Below, one piece after another: positions 25,001-32,433 of a stretch of 64,000 nucleotides of DNA (position 1 is the stretch's first letter; each line of letters begins with the position of its first letter). The notes beneath the pieces are model-generated. The model saw only the letters and a list, made by a program, of their open reading frames with translations, searched no databases and was not told where the DNA came from. Source of the stretch: Streptomyces formicae (GTDB lineage: Bacteria; Actinomycetota; Actinomycetes; Streptomycetales; Streptomycetaceae); the NCBI RefSeq assembly GCF_022647665.1, contig NZ_CP071872.1, positions 5,270,001 to 5,334,000 on the forward strand. Direction: 5' to 3'. The position numbers and the translations under genes were made by a program.

Positions 25001-25339
25001 GTGCTGCACCGCCGCCTGAACCGCTGCCGCGGCAGCGCCCGGAGCCGCGCCGTCCGGCGGCAGCTGCGCGACCGGAGCCTGGGCCATGGCCTGGCCTTGG
25101 TAGTGCGCCGCGTGCGCGACCGGTGCGGCGTGCGCGGCCTGCGCGACCGCGTGCGGTTCGCTCCACGCGCCCTGCGCACCCGGCATCAGCAGCAGATCGT
25201 CTTCTTCGCCGACGGACTCGGCTCCACTCCCGGAGGGGTCCAGGAAGGTGTACGCGCCAGGAGCGGGGATGCCCGGCTGCTCCACCATGCCTGCGTTCTC
25301 CGGCAGCCCCTCGCCCGGGATCTGGCCGGTGTCAGTCAT
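22067..25339 (-). CDS. cobT: BluB-CobT fusion with long disordered N-terminus
   Basis: A 1090-residue cobalamin lower-ligand enzyme. Residues 1 to about 525 are low-complexity Ala/Pro/Glu/Val sequence (many PEPV and AEP repeats) with no recognisable domain. About 530-735 is a BluB-type nitroreductase fold (MRERRDIRNGFRSDPIP, APSVGHSQPWDFVVI, GLGVGWVSFFDEREM) that makes 5,6-dimethylbenzimidazole from FMNH2. About 745-1090 is CobT (TKPAGALGMLE, IFAGDHGVHAQGVTAWPQEVT, GEMGIANTT, LGEGTGALLALP), which joins the base to nicotinate mononucleotide; the Glu of LGEGTG is the catalytic base. Fusion of the two lets the base be made and activated in one chain. The ATG is followed by a sequence unlike either domain. 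Confidence 0.93.
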   Translation of the reverse strand: MTDTGQIPGEGLPENAGMVEQPGIPAPGAYTFLDPSGSGAESVGEEDDLLLMPGAQGAWSEPHAVAQAAHAAPVAHAAHYQGQAMAQAPVAQLPPDGAAPGAAAAAVQAAVQHVAAQPVAPAPEPAVAEPVLAEPVLAEPTPAVPSTPAVPETPTVAEAPVAAVAPEPVAPEPVIPMPVVHEPVTQEPVAHEPAPEPVVADHVIAQQTAPEPFVHEAGAHEAGGRDSGSLDLGGVRIPPPATASAPTPPRRPLHMGPPVPDATGGVVRSLSDRGPADTPPHPMTVRHPSPPTTGPEYLDVPREEPMAPAAPQVADVPAQAAAPWSSAPGAPVAVASAETVVPEPVEALATAAEPAPVGQFVPVEGSLPTTPHLAPTPVAVMIPAEEEPAAAPEPEAAVEESAPALAAEPEPEAVALAVVPAPRGDDGGDDRGDDEPAVEAIGEPEPLDEPAEPQTSVDAEREPEAAAEPEAEADLAPVPEPEADVVPEPEAIAEPVAVAEPVAAVDDAVIDNGAAPAPGYDHAEREAVLRVMRERRDIRNGFRSDPIPHEVLLRVLEAAHTAPSVGHSQPWDFVVIRSAETRRTMHELAQRQREAYAKSLPKGRAKQFKELKIEAILETPVNIVVTADPTRGGRHTLGRHTQPQMAPYSSALAVENLWLAARAEGLGVGWVSFFDEREMVRALGLPEHLEVVAYLCVGYVDEFPEEPELMQAGWSKRRPLAWVVHEETYGRRALPGEEPHDLLQETVANIRPLDAKALGEAWERQKRMTKPAGALGMLEIISAQLAGLSRMCPPPIPEPAAVAIFAGDHGVHAQGVTAWPQEVTGQMVANFLGGGAVCNAFANQVGAEVCVIDVGVASELPATPGLLPRKVRPGTADFTTGPALSREEVLAAIEVGIETARDLVAAGNKALLTGEMGIANTTVSAALISVYTGVDPVEVTGRGTGINDEMHARKVDVVRRALELHRPDPADPVGVLAAVGGLEHAALVGFILGAASLRTPVVLDGVSAGAAALVARAVAPEALAACIAGHRSAEPGHVAALNKLGLRPLVDLDLRLGEGTGALLALPVVQSAARAMHEVATFDSAGVTEK

Positions 25340-25678
25340 GCGTACCCCTCGCCCATCGGTTGTGCTCCTTCAGACCTTCGCCCGGGGCGCCCGATCACGG
25401 CACACGCACGGCGCCCGTCTCACAACAAGAACGAGCGTGTGCGCCGCGCGGCACGAAAGCCCACAGACTCCAAGCATTGTCGTGGCCGTTCGCCTCCGCG
25501 GCAGCAGGATCCGCCACGGTGCGCTGTGGACTGCGCCACGTCGCGCATCCCCCGGTCTCGCCGTACCACAGGCGAACCCAAAAAGGTCCCCTTTTCCGGA
25601 TTTTGGCGAACGATTCAACGCCCCACCGGCTGCGGTACAACAGTCGGCCAGCCTACCGCGCCACCGTGCGGCGCCGGG
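25340..25678. other. 339-bp intergenic region upstream of bluB-cobT
   Basis: No gene is seen. An unusually AT-rich patch (about 25570-25625, with AAAAAGG, CCCCTTTTCC and GGATTTTGGCG) is the best place for a minus-strand promoter. I looked for the cobalamin riboswitch B12 box and its kissing-loop elements and saw neither. Confidence 0.4.
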
Positions 25679-26896
25679 TCAGGGGGCGTGATCCCCCCGG
25701 TGCCCGGAGAGCAGGAAGACGACGGCGCGCTCGCGTTCGGACCAGGCGTCGGCGGGGTCGAGCTCGACGGACTGGAGCAGTGAACAGGTCACCGTGTAGC
25801 CGCCGTCGGCGAGGGCGGAGCCGATCGCCTCGGCCTCGTCGCGCGTGGAGGCGTGGGTGACGATGCGTTCGGGGCGCCGGTCGGCGCAGGCCGTGACGAC
25901 GGGGGCACCGCCGCCCCCGATGCGTACGACATCCGGCTCCGGCAGCCGCTCCAGCACGTGCGGCGCGCGGCCCCGTACGGTCTGGAGCTGGACCCCGTAC
26001 CGGCGCGCGGCCGCGTCGGTGCGGATGCAGGCCGCCGGGTCGTCGTCGACGGCGATGACGGCGGCGCCGAACCGGGCGGCATCGGCGGCGAACTCCCCGC
26101 TGCCGCAGCCGATGTCCCAGACGAGGTCGCCGAGGCGGGGTCCGGTGCGGGCGAGCTGTGCGGCGCGCAGCTGGACCGATTCGCCCTCGCCGACGGGGTG
26201 GCGGCCCCGCTCGGGGGTGAGCGCCCAGCCCCGTACGGCCGGCGGGTAGCCGGGCTCGCGGCCGGCTACCCAGCCTCCGCCCGAGACCGAGGCGGCGCCG
26301 CCGATGACGATGACGACGTTCGGGTCGCGCCAGCTGTGGTCGGCGACCTTGTCGGAGGTGAGGACGGTGACCTGCTCGCGCTCGGTGCCGAGCTCCTCGC
26401 AGATGACGAACGTGCGGTGGACGCCGTCGAGGAGCAGGGCGAGCTCGGCGGGGCCCGCGCCGGGCGAGGTGAGGACGGCGACCTTGGCGTGGGCGCGGCA
26501 GACGTTGACGGCCCGCCGGAGGGTGCGCTGGTGGGCGACGACGACCTGGGCGTCGTCCCAGGGCATTCCGGCGCGGGCGAAGGCGGTGGCGACGGAGGAG
26601 ACCGCGGGGACGACCTCGACCTCGAGTCCGTACTGGGGTGCGCGCAGGGTCCGTACGACGCCGAAGAAGCCGGGGTCGCCGTCGGCGAGGACGACGGGGC
26701 TGCCGCGGTGCCCGGCGATCCGGCGGGCGGCGAGGTCGACGCTGCCGAGGCGGATGCGCTCGGCGCCCGCGGGCACCTCGGGGAGCGCCAGGTGGTGGGC
26801 GGCGCCCGCGACGAGTGTGGCGGCGGAAAGGGCGGACCTGGCGGCCGCGGTCAGGGGGGAACCGTCCCAGCCGATCACCGTGACCCGGTCGGCCAT
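25679..26896 (-). CDS. cobL: precorrin-6Y C5,15-methyltransferase (CobL, CbiE-CbiT fusion)
   Basis: A 405-residue fusion. Residues about 1-205 are the CbiE methylase (VTVIGWDGSPL, VVLADGDPGFFGVVRTL, VVPAVSSVATAFARAGMPWDDAQVV). Residues about 225-405 are CbiT, a class I SAM methyltransferase with LVWDIGCGSGEFAADAARFGAAVIAVDDDP and DVVRIGGGGAPVV. The enzyme methylates C5 and C15 and decarboxylates the C12 acetate of the corrin in the aerobic pathway. Start MADRVTVIGWDG. It is the upstream gene of the local cobalamin set, but 339 bp separate it from bluB-cobT. Confidence 0.94.
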   Translation of the reverse strand: MADRVTVIGWDGSPLTAAARSALSAATLVAGAAHHLALPEVPAGAERIRLGSVDLAARRIAGHRGSPVVLADGDPGFFGVVRTLRAPQYGLEVEVVPAVSSVATAFARAGMPWDDAQVVVAHQRTLRRAVNVCRAHAKVAVLTSPGAGPAELALLLDGVHRTFVICEELGTEREQVTVLTSDKVADHSWRDPNVVIVIGGAASVSGGGWVAGREPGYPPAVRGWALTPERGRHPVGEGESVQLRAAQLARTGPRLGDLVWDIGCGSGEFAADAARFGAAVIAVDDDPAACIRTDAAARRYGVQLQTVRGRAPHVLERLPEPDVVRIGGGGAPVVTACADRRPERIVTHASTRDEAEAIGSALADGGYTVTCSLLQSVELDPADAWSERERAVVFLLSGHRGDHAP

Positions 26897-26962
26897 CGTC
26901 GTCTGTCTCCTGGAGTTCGCTGAGGTCGCTGGCGTTGACGCAGGTCGTGAGCGTACCTGGTA

Positions 26963-27595
26963 TCAGTTCCAGTCGGCGAAGGAGGAATATCCGGCATCGG
27001 CCATCTGGTCGGCGACGCCGTCGAGGTCCTCGGGGAGCAGGCTCCAGACGATCAGGTCGGTCCTGGTGTCCGTCCAGCCGTCGTCGGTACGGATGCGCGC
27101 TATCCAGGCGTTGCGCAGGACGCCTTCGCTGATGCAGCCGATCTTCTGGGCGACCTGTTGGGACGCGGTGTTGTCGGCGGCGGTGCGGATCTCCAGCCGT
27201 TCGAACTTCTGGTCGCGGAAGAGCCACTGGGCGACGGCGAGCATGGATTCGGTGGCGTAGCCCTCGCCGCGCGCCCAGGGGGCGGTGACGTAGGCCGCCT
27301 CGGTGGCGAGGATCCGCCAGTCGGTGTTCTGCAGATGGGTGATGCCGACGAGCCGCTGGGTGAGGAACTCGGTAACGGCGAAAACGATGCCGCGGCCTTC
27401 GGTGCGCTCTGCAGGAGCGATCCTGCGCACCCATGCCTCGGCGTCCTGCTCGGTGTAGGGGTGCGGGACGGTGGTCCAGGCGGTGGTCAGCTCGTCGTTC
27501 ATCATCTCGGCGAGCGCCGGGATGTCGGCGTCCTCGAAGGGGCGCAGCACCAACCGCTCCGTGCTGATGGAGATGGACGGAAAGGTGGTAGTCAT
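26963..27595 (-). CDS. GNAT acetyltransferase (RimJ/RimL-like)
   Basis: A 210-residue acetyltransferase of the RimJ/RimL type: ISTERLVLRPFEDADIPALAEMMND opens the fold. TEAAYVTAPWARGEGYATESMLAVAQWLF is the acetyl-CoA loop, and IRTAADNTASQQVAQKIGCISEGVLRNAWI is the diagnostic C-terminal block (N-x-x-S, then KIGF/C-x-x-EGVLR). The family acetylates N-termini of ribosomal proteins or small amines; the target here is unknown. Between two in-frame ATGs the second (MTTTFPSIS) was chosen because GGAG stands 6 nt before it. Confidence 0.9.
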   Translation of the reverse strand: MTTTFPSISISTERLVLRPFEDADIPALAEMMNDELTTAWTTVPHPYTEQDAEAWVRRIAPAERTEGRGIVFAVTEFLTQRLVGITHLQNTDWRILATEAAYVTAPWARGEGYATESMLAVAQWLFRDQKFERLEIRTAADNTASQQVAQKIGCISEGVLRNAWIARIRTDDGWTDTRTDLIVWSLLPEDLDGVADQMADAGYSSFADWN

Positions 27596-27721
27596 GCGCA
27601 GCTCCATGCCGAGGACCGTCGTGCAACGTCGTCAAGTCGAGAAGTCGTGAGGGCCGTAAAGGCACAGCATGCAGCATCGGGTGGGAGATGTGCATGGCCG
27701 GGTCGCCAACCCCGGTGGTTA

Positions 27722-27765
27722 CGCAGAGGGCCCCGCCCACCACGAGGTGTGCGAGGCCCTCTGCG
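27722..27765. terminator. terminator after metNIQ
   Basis: An 11-bp stem (CGCAGAGGGCC and GGCCCTCTGCG) encloses a 22-nt region, 27 bp beyond the metQ stop codon on the minus strand. Confidence 0.7.
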
Positions 27766-27791
27766 CCGGGCCTCGGGGTGCCCTGACGTGC

Positions 27792-28664
27792 TTACGCGGC
27801 GGGGGCGCCGAAGGCCGGGACGACCGAGCCGTCGTAGGTGTCCTCGATGTACTTCTTCACCTCGGGCGAATTGAGGAGCTTCGCGAGCTTTTCGACGCGC
27901 GGGTCCTTCTCGTTGCCCTCCTTGACGGCGAGGAAGTTGGCGTAGGGGTTGCCCTCCGACTTCTCCAGCGCCAGGGAGTCCTCGGCGGGCTTGAGGTCGG
28001 CCTCGATGGCGTAGTTGCCGTTGATGACGGCGGCGTCGACGTCGTTCAGGGCGCGGGGCACGGTGGCGGCCTCCAGCTCCTTGAACTCCAGGCCCTTCTT
28101 GTCGGTGATGTCGGAGAGCTTGGCGTTGGTGCCGACGCCCGGCTTGAGGGCGATCAGGCCGTTCGCGGCGAGCAGCTGGAGCGAGCGGCCCTCGTTGGTG
28201 GTGTCGTTGGGGACGGCGATGGTCTGGCCGGCCTTGATGTCCTTGAGGCTCTTGACCTTCTTGGAGTAGAGGCCGAGCGGCTCCAGGTGGACGTTGACGA
28301 CCGGGACGATGGTCGTCTTGTTCTTCTTGTTGAAGTCGTCCAGGTACGGCTTGTGCTGGAAGAAGTTGGCGTCGACCTGGCCCTGCTGGGTGGCGGTGTT
28401 CGGCAGGACGTAGTCGGTGAACTCCTTGACCTCCAGCTGGAGGCCGGCCTTCTTCGCGAGGTTGTCCTTGACGAAGTTCAGGATGTCGGCGTGCGGCGTC
28501 GGGGACGCGGCGACGACGAGCGGCTTGGACTCGGCGGCCTTGTCGCCGGACGCGGCGCCCGCGCCCGGGTCGGAGGAGGTGCCGCAGGCGGTGAGGCCGA
28601 GGGCGAGGGCGGTGGTGGCGGCGAAGGCCGCGGTGATCTTGATGTTCTTACGCGAGTTACGCAC
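27792..28664 (-). CDS. metQ: MetQ, methionine-binding lipoprotein
   Basis: A 290-residue NlpA/MetQ lipoprotein that delivers methionine to MetNI at the outer face of the membrane. The signal peptide has a basic head (RNSRKNIK), a hydrophobic core, and the lipobox L-T-A-C with the lipidated Cys at 27. A Gly/Ser/Ala linker then leads to LVVAASPTPHADILNFVKDNLAKKAGLQLEVKEFTDYVLPN. QGQVDANFFQHKPYL and ALNDVDAAVINGNYA are family signatures. The GTG start has AGAGG about 9 nt upstream. It is last in the metN-metI-metQ operon. Confidence 0.95.
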   Translation of the reverse strand: MRNSRKNIKITAAFAATTALALGLTACGTSSDPGAGAASGDKAAESKPLVVAASPTPHADILNFVKDNLAKKAGLQLEVKEFTDYVLPNTATQQGQVDANFFQHKPYLDDFNKKNKTTIVPVVNVHLEPLGLYSKKVKSLKDIKAGQTIAVPNDTTNEGRSLQLLAANGLIALKPGVGTNAKLSDITDKKGLEFKELEAATVPRALNDVDAAVINGNYAIEADLKPAEDSLALEKSEGNPYANFLAVKEGNEKDPRVEKLAKLLNSPEVKKYIEDTYDGSVVPAFGAPAA

Positions 28665-28747
28665 GAAAAGTGCCTCTTTCTGGTGGTGCGGACAGCGCCC
28701 GGACAAGGAGTGCGGGCTTGGTGCGGCGTGGTGCCGGGGTGTGGTGG

Positions 28748-29416
28748 TCAGGCGGTGCGGCCGCGGCGCGACAGCAGCCGTACGATCCCGTCGCCGACCA
28801 GCTGGACGGCGGTGACGAGGGCGATCAGGATCACCACGGTGATGAGCATGAACTGGGTCTCGAAGCGCTGGAAGCCGTAGGTGACGGCCTTGGATCCGAG
28901 GCCCTCGCCGCCGACCGCGCCCGCCATCGCCGAGTAGCCGACGAGGACGATCACGGTGGTGGTGACGGCGGCGACGAGCGAGGGCAGGGCCTGCGGGAGC
29001 AGCACCTTGCGGATGATCGTCGGGATGGAGCCGCCCATGGACTGGACCGCTTCGACCAGTCCGTGGTCGACCTCGCGGACCGCCGTCTCGACGAGCCGCG
29101 CGAAGAAGGGGATGGCGCCGACGGCGAGCGGCACGATCATGGCCGTGGGGCCGATGAAGGTGCCGACCACCGCGGTGGTGAACGGGATCAGCGCGATCAG
29201 CAGGATGATGAACGGCAGCGAGCGGCCGATGTTCACGACCACGCCGACGGCCTTGTTCACCGGGAGGTTCTGCAGCAGTCCGCCCTTGTCGGTGAGGACG
29301 AGCAGGATGCCGAGCGGGAGGCCGCCGATGACGGTGGCGACCGTGGACCACAGGACCATGTAAAGGGTGTCGACGGTGCCCTGGGTGAGCAGCGGCTCCA
29401 TTTCGGACCAGGTCAC
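28748..29416 (-). CDS. metI: MetI, methionine ABC permease
   Basis: A 222-residue permease with five or six hydrophobic helices, including TLYMVLWSTVATVIGGLPLGILLVLT and AVGVVVNIGRSLPFIILLIALIPFTTAVVG. The coupling motif EAVQSMGGSIPTIIRKVLLPQALP is the EAA loop that docks on MetN. It transports D/L-methionine across the membrane. The GTG start overlaps the metN stop by four bases (GTGA), and AAGGAGA stands at good spacing, so the two genes are translationally coupled. Confidence 0.95.
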   Translation of the reverse strand: MTWSEMEPLLTQGTVDTLYMVLWSTVATVIGGLPLGILLVLTDKGGLLQNLPVNKAVGVVVNIGRSLPFIILLIALIPFTTAVVGTFIGPTAMIVPLAVGAIPFFARLVETAVREVDHGLVEAVQSMGGSIPTIIRKVLLPQALPSLVAAVTTTVIVLVGYSAMAGAVGGEGLGSKAVTYGFQRFETQFMLITVVILIALVTAVQLVGDGIVRLLSRRGRTA

Positions 29417-30504
29417 TTGACGGTCTCCTTCACCAGTTCCGTGCGGGGCGCGGGGATGTCCTCGGACTCGGGCGCCGGCTCGCGGTCGTCCTCGACGAGC
29501 TCGACCTGGAGGCCCTGTTCGCGCAGGAAGCCGACGGGCACGACGTTGTCGTCGTACCGGCCGGGCAGCTCGATGCGCATCCGCCCGATCTGCTTGCCGC
29601 CGACGGTGTCCATCGCGGCGCCCAGGATCGATATGTCGATGTTGTACGTGCGCGCGAGCTGCGAGACGACCGGCTGGGTGGCGGCCTCGCCGTGGAAGGT
29701 GACGTCGACGACCGTGCGGTCCGGGCCCGAGGCGTCCCCGGTCACCGGGAACAGCTCGTGGGCGAGCTCGGAGCCGGGGGTGGCGAGCAGCTCGCTCACC
29801 GTGCCGGACTCGACGATCCGGCCCTGCTTCATCAGGGCCGCCGAGTCGCAGACGGTCTTGACGACGTCCATCTCGTGGGTGATGAGGAGGACGGTCAGGC
29901 CGAGCTGGCGGTTGAGGTCGCGCAGCAGGTGGAGGATCGAGCGGGTGGTCTCGGGGTCGAGGGCGCTGGTGGCCTCGTCGGAGAGGAGTACCTTCGGGTT
30001 CCCGGCGAGCGCCCGGGCGATGCCCACGCGCTGCTTCTGGCCGCCGGAGAGCTGTCCGGGGTACGCCTTGGCCTTGTCGGCGAGGCCGACGAGGTCGAGG
30101 AGTTCGAGGGCGCGGCGGGCGCGCTCGGCGCGGGGGACGCCGAGGATCTCCAGGGGGAGCTCGATGTTGTCCTGGACGGTCCGTGAGGACAGCAGGTTGA
30201 AGTGCTGGAAGACCATGCCGATGCGGCTGCGCGCCTCGCGCAGTTCCCTGGAGGCCCGGTTGCCGCGTCCGGCGAGTGCGGTGAGGTCGACGCCGTCGAC
30301 GGTCACGGTGCCGGAGGTGGGGCGCTCCAGCAGGTTGACGCAGCGGATGAGGGAGGACTTGCCGGCGCCGCTGCGGCCGATGACGCCGAAGACCTCGCCC
30401 TCGCGGACGTGCAGGTCGACGCCGTCCAGGGCGGTGACGTCGCGGCCTCGCGACTGGTAGACCTTGGTGAGGCCCGTAGTGGTGATCACAGGGGTTTCCG
30501 TCAC
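29413..30504 (-). CDS. metN: MetN, methionine ABC ATPase with NIL domain
   Basis: A 363-residue ATPase of the methionine importer. Walker A is GRSGAGKSS, the Q-loop is MVFQHFNLL, the signature LSGGQKQRVGIARAL, Walker B VLLSDEATSALDP, and the H-loop LLITHEMD. The C-terminal NIL domain (about 270-345, with GKQIGRMRIELPGRYDDNVVPVGFLREQGLQVELV) binds methionine and inhibits transport when the cell is replete. The GTG start (TETPVITTTGLTK) is not preceded by a strong ribosome site. Upstream on the same strand lie a Cys/Met-rich leader ORF and two dyads that probably govern the operon. Confidence 0.95.
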   Translation of the reverse strand: MTETPVITTTGLTKVYQSRGRDVTALDGVDLHVREGEVFGVIGRSGAGKSSLIRCVNLLERPTSGTVTVDGVDLTALAGRGNRASRELREARSRIGMVFQHFNLLSSRTVQDNIELPLEILGVPRAERARRALELLDLVGLADKAKAYPGQLSGGQKQRVGIARALAGNPKVLLSDEATSALDPETTRSILHLLRDLNRQLGLTVLLITHEMDVVKTVCDSAALMKQGRIVESGTVSELLATPGSELAHELFPVTGDASGPDRTVVDVTFHGEAATQPVVSQLARTYNIDISILGAAMDTVGGKQIGRMRIELPGRYDDNVVPVGFLREQGLQVELVEDDREPAPESEDIPAPRTELVKETVK

Positions 30505-30700
30505 TGTCGAGTGCGCGGCGCGGGGTTCCGCCGGCACGGGTGTGTCGTCTTGGAACGGTCGGGCTCGGGACAGCGAGGCGCGGCACGGATGACCGGTGGG
30601 CAGCGTGCGCGCGGGCGAGCGAGGTCCGGCAGGTCTTCGGCGGACTCGGCTCGGCCGTCCCGGGGTCTCGCTTCGGGGCGCGAGGCTCAGGCAGGGGCCC

Positions 30701-30787
30701 TCAGAAGGCGCACATTCGACACATACAGCGAGCACCGGGCGTCGTGTTCGCCTCGGTCGCAAGGGTGCGGCTGCTCGTCGTGGTCAT
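30701..30787 (-). CDS. 28-aa Cys/Met leader peptide of metNIQ
   Basis: A short ORF upstream of metN on the same strand whose last nine residues are RCMCRMCAF: three Cys and two Met in six positions (CMCRMC), before TGA. No Shine-Dalgarno precedes its ATG, while TTTACT ends six bases before it, so the mRNA may be leaderless. A CTCGC/GCGAG stem follows 16 nt past the stop. The layout suits translation-dependent control: slow decoding of Cys or Met codons would change downstream folding or metN access. Cys-rich leaderless leader ORFs acting as attenuators are known in mycobacteria; this assignment is by analogy. Confidence 0.6.
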   Translation of the reverse strand: MTTTSSRTLATEANTTPGARCMCRMCAF

Positions 30788-30828
30788 GCGGCAAGTAAAG
30801 CAGACACACATACGAGCGGATCACGGGT

Positions 30829-30865
30829 GTCCGCATAACGGACTCCCGCGGTCCGGATTACGGAC
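30829..30865 (-). promoter_or_regulatory. two GTCCG-N5-CGGAC dyads upstream of metNIQ
   Basis: GTCCGCATAACGGAC and GTCCGGATTACGGAC are inverted repeats with 5-bp arms. Their centres are 22 bp apart, so both lie on the same DNA face. They sit between the HAD phosphatase stop and the leader ORF, 42 bp before its start. This is a likely site for a dimeric regulator of sulfur metabolism; the regulator is unknown. Confidence 0.6.
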
Positions 30866-30868
30866 GGC

Positions 30869-31528
30869 TCAGCCGGCCGCGGTGATCTCCACTCCAACCG
30901 CCGTGGCCTGCGCGGACACGGCGGAGAGGTCCCGCACGACGATGTCCGCGTCGAGCTCGGCGGGGTCGTGGGTTGTGGCCAAGGCCACGGTCGTCATCCC
31001 GGCGGCGCGGCCCGCGGCCAGCCCGGCGGGCGCGTCCTCGAAGACCACGCAGCGGGCCGGGTCGACGCCGAGCCGGCGGGCGGCGAGCAGGAACGGCTCC
31101 GGGTCGGGCTTGCCCCGGCTGACGTCGTCGGCGGCTATGAGGGTCTTGGGCCGGATGCCGACGGCCTCCAGCCGGGCCTCGCCGAGCCGCCGGGTGGCGG
31201 AGGTCACCACGGCCCACCGCTCGGCGGGCAGCGAGGCGATCAGCCGGGCCGTCCCAGGCAGCAGGACGACGCCGCCCGTCACGTCCTCGACCTCCAGCTG
31301 CTCGATACGGGCCACCGCTGCCGGTACGACGTCGGCGGGCAGCAGATCCGCGGCGATCTCGGCGGCGGGGCGGCCGTGCAGCTCGACCCGGGCGAACTCC
31401 TCCGCCGCGATGCCGTACTCCCCCGCCCACCGGGTCCAGCAGCGGTGGACGGATTCGAGGGACGAGACGAGCGTCCCGTCGTTGTCGAACAGCAGGGCTT
31501 CGGCGTGGAGCTCGGTGAGGGCAGGCAT
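30869..31528 (-). CDS. HAD-family sugar phosphatase-like hydrolase
   Basis: A 219-residue HAD hydrolase. Motif I is LLFDNDGTLVSS, with Asn where most members have Asp-Met or Asp-Leu between the two Asps, though both catalytic Asp positions (D-x-D) are kept. The cap follows (about 20-85). Motif II is VVTSATRRLG, motif III KPDPEPFLLAARRLG, and motif IV CVVFEDAPAGLAAGRAAG. This is the DOG/beta-phosphoglucomutase-like subgroup that dephosphorylates sugar phosphates. No partner gene suggests a substrate. The stop codon lies 4 bp from the regulatory dyads of metNIQ. Confidence 0.9.
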   Translation of the reverse strand: MPALTELHAEALLFDNDGTLVSSLESVHRCWTRWAGEYGIAAEEFARVELHGRPAAEIAADLLPADVVPAAVARIEQLEVEDVTGGVVLLPGTARLIASLPAERWAVVTSATRRLGEARLEAVGIRPKTLIAADDVSRGKPDPEPFLLAARRLGVDPARCVVFEDAPAGLAAGRAAGMTTVALATTHDPAELDADIVVRDLSAVSAQATAVGVEITAAG

Positions 31529-31599
31529 GGCCCCGACCCTAACTTTCGCCCAGGGGGCCGAACGCATCGGGCCTTTCGGCCCGTAATACGCTCGACGGC

Positions 31600-31959
31600 A
31601 TGCTCGACGCCCTCACGGTCGCGGTCTCCGCGGCCGCGCTCGCACTTGCCGCCTGGTGCGGCTTCGCCGCGTACCGGGACCAGCCGACCAAGGACTGGCA
31701 CTTCATCGGCATGGCGGTGGTGACGGTGCTGGCGCTGGCGCAGCTGGTGACCGGGATCGTGCAGCTGGCGCGCGGCGAGAAGGCCGACGAGGGTTCGGTG
31801 ATCTTCATCTCGTATCTGCTCGGCGCGTTCGCCGCCGTGCCCGCGGCCGGGTTCCTTTCGCTGACCGAGCGGACCCGCTGGGGTTCGGTGACGGTCGCGG
31901 CGGGCGCGGTGGTGCTCGCCGTGCTGGAAGTGCGGCTCTACGACATCTGGAAGGGCTGA
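31600..31959 (+). CDS. integral membrane protein, 119 aa
   Basis: Function not recognised. Four hydrophobic helices: VAVSAAALALAAWCGFAAY, FIGMAVVTVLALAQLVTGIVQLA, VIFISYLLGAFAAVPAAGFLSL and VTVAAGAVVLAVLEVRLY. Short charged loops (RDQPTKDW, RGEKADEGS) separate them. It begins 72 bp after the divergent HAD gene start. Its stop is 2 bp before the next membrane-protein gene, so the two form an operon and may form a complex. Confidence 0.88.
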   Translation: MLDALTVAVSAAALALAAWCGFAAYRDQPTKDWHFIGMAVVTVLALAQLVTGIVQLARGEKADEGSVIFISYLLGAFAAVPAAGFLSLTERTRWGSVTVAAGAVVLAVLEVRLYDIWKG

Positions 31960-31961
31960 CG

Positions 31962-32405
31962 ATGACCGGGACCGACTCCACGACGGGCATCACCGGCGAG
32001 GCGCCGGGCTCCCCCTCCCGGACCCGGCTGGTCCGGGGCCCCGGACTGCTGGTGGTCTGGCTGTACGGCGTGATGTCGGTGGGCGCGGTCTCGCGCTCGG
32101 TCTACCAGATCGCCACCGAGTACGAGCGCGCCCCGCTCGCCTACTCGCTCTCGGCGATCGCCGCCGTGGTGTACGCGTTCATCACGTACACCCTGGTGCG
32201 CGGCGGTGAGACGGCCCGCAGGGCGGCGCTGGTGTGCTGCGCCGCCGAGCTGGTGGGCGTGCTGACCGTGGGCACCTGGACGCTGGCGGACCCGTCGGCC
32301 TTCCCGGACGCCACGGTCTGGTCGGACTACGGGATGGGCTATCTCTTCATCCCGGTGCTGCTGCCGGTCACGGGCATCCTGTGGCTGCGCAGGTCCCGCC
32401 GGTAG
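31962..32405 (+). CDS. integral membrane protein, 147 aa
   Basis: Function not recognised. A polar N-terminus (about 1-28) precedes four helices: GLLVVWLYGVMSVGAVSRSVYQIA, PLAYSLSAIAAVVYAFITYTLV, AALVCCAAELVGVLTVGTWTLA and GMGYLFIPVLLPVTGILWL. An extracytoplasmic loop (DPSAFPDATVWSDYG) and a basic tail complete it. The ATG follows the previous gene's stop by only two bases. Confidence 0.87.
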   Translation: MTGTDSTTGITGEAPGSPSRTRLVRGPGLLVVWLYGVMSVGAVSRSVYQIATEYERAPLAYSLSAIAAVVYAFITYTLVRGGETARRAALVCCAAELVGVLTVGTWTLADPSAFPDATVWSDYGMGYLFIPVLLPVTGILWLRRSRR

Positions 32406-32433
32406 GCCCGGCGGGACCCCGTACGGCGCACGG

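Noticed and set aside
25340..25678. Possible cobalamin riboswitch upstream of bluB-cobT
   Set aside because: The B12 box and the conserved core elements were looked for on the minus strand and not found.
30505..30868. Possible SAM riboswitch upstream of metNIQ
   Set aside because: No S-box-like conserved core is seen; a Cys/Met leader ORF explains the long leader better.
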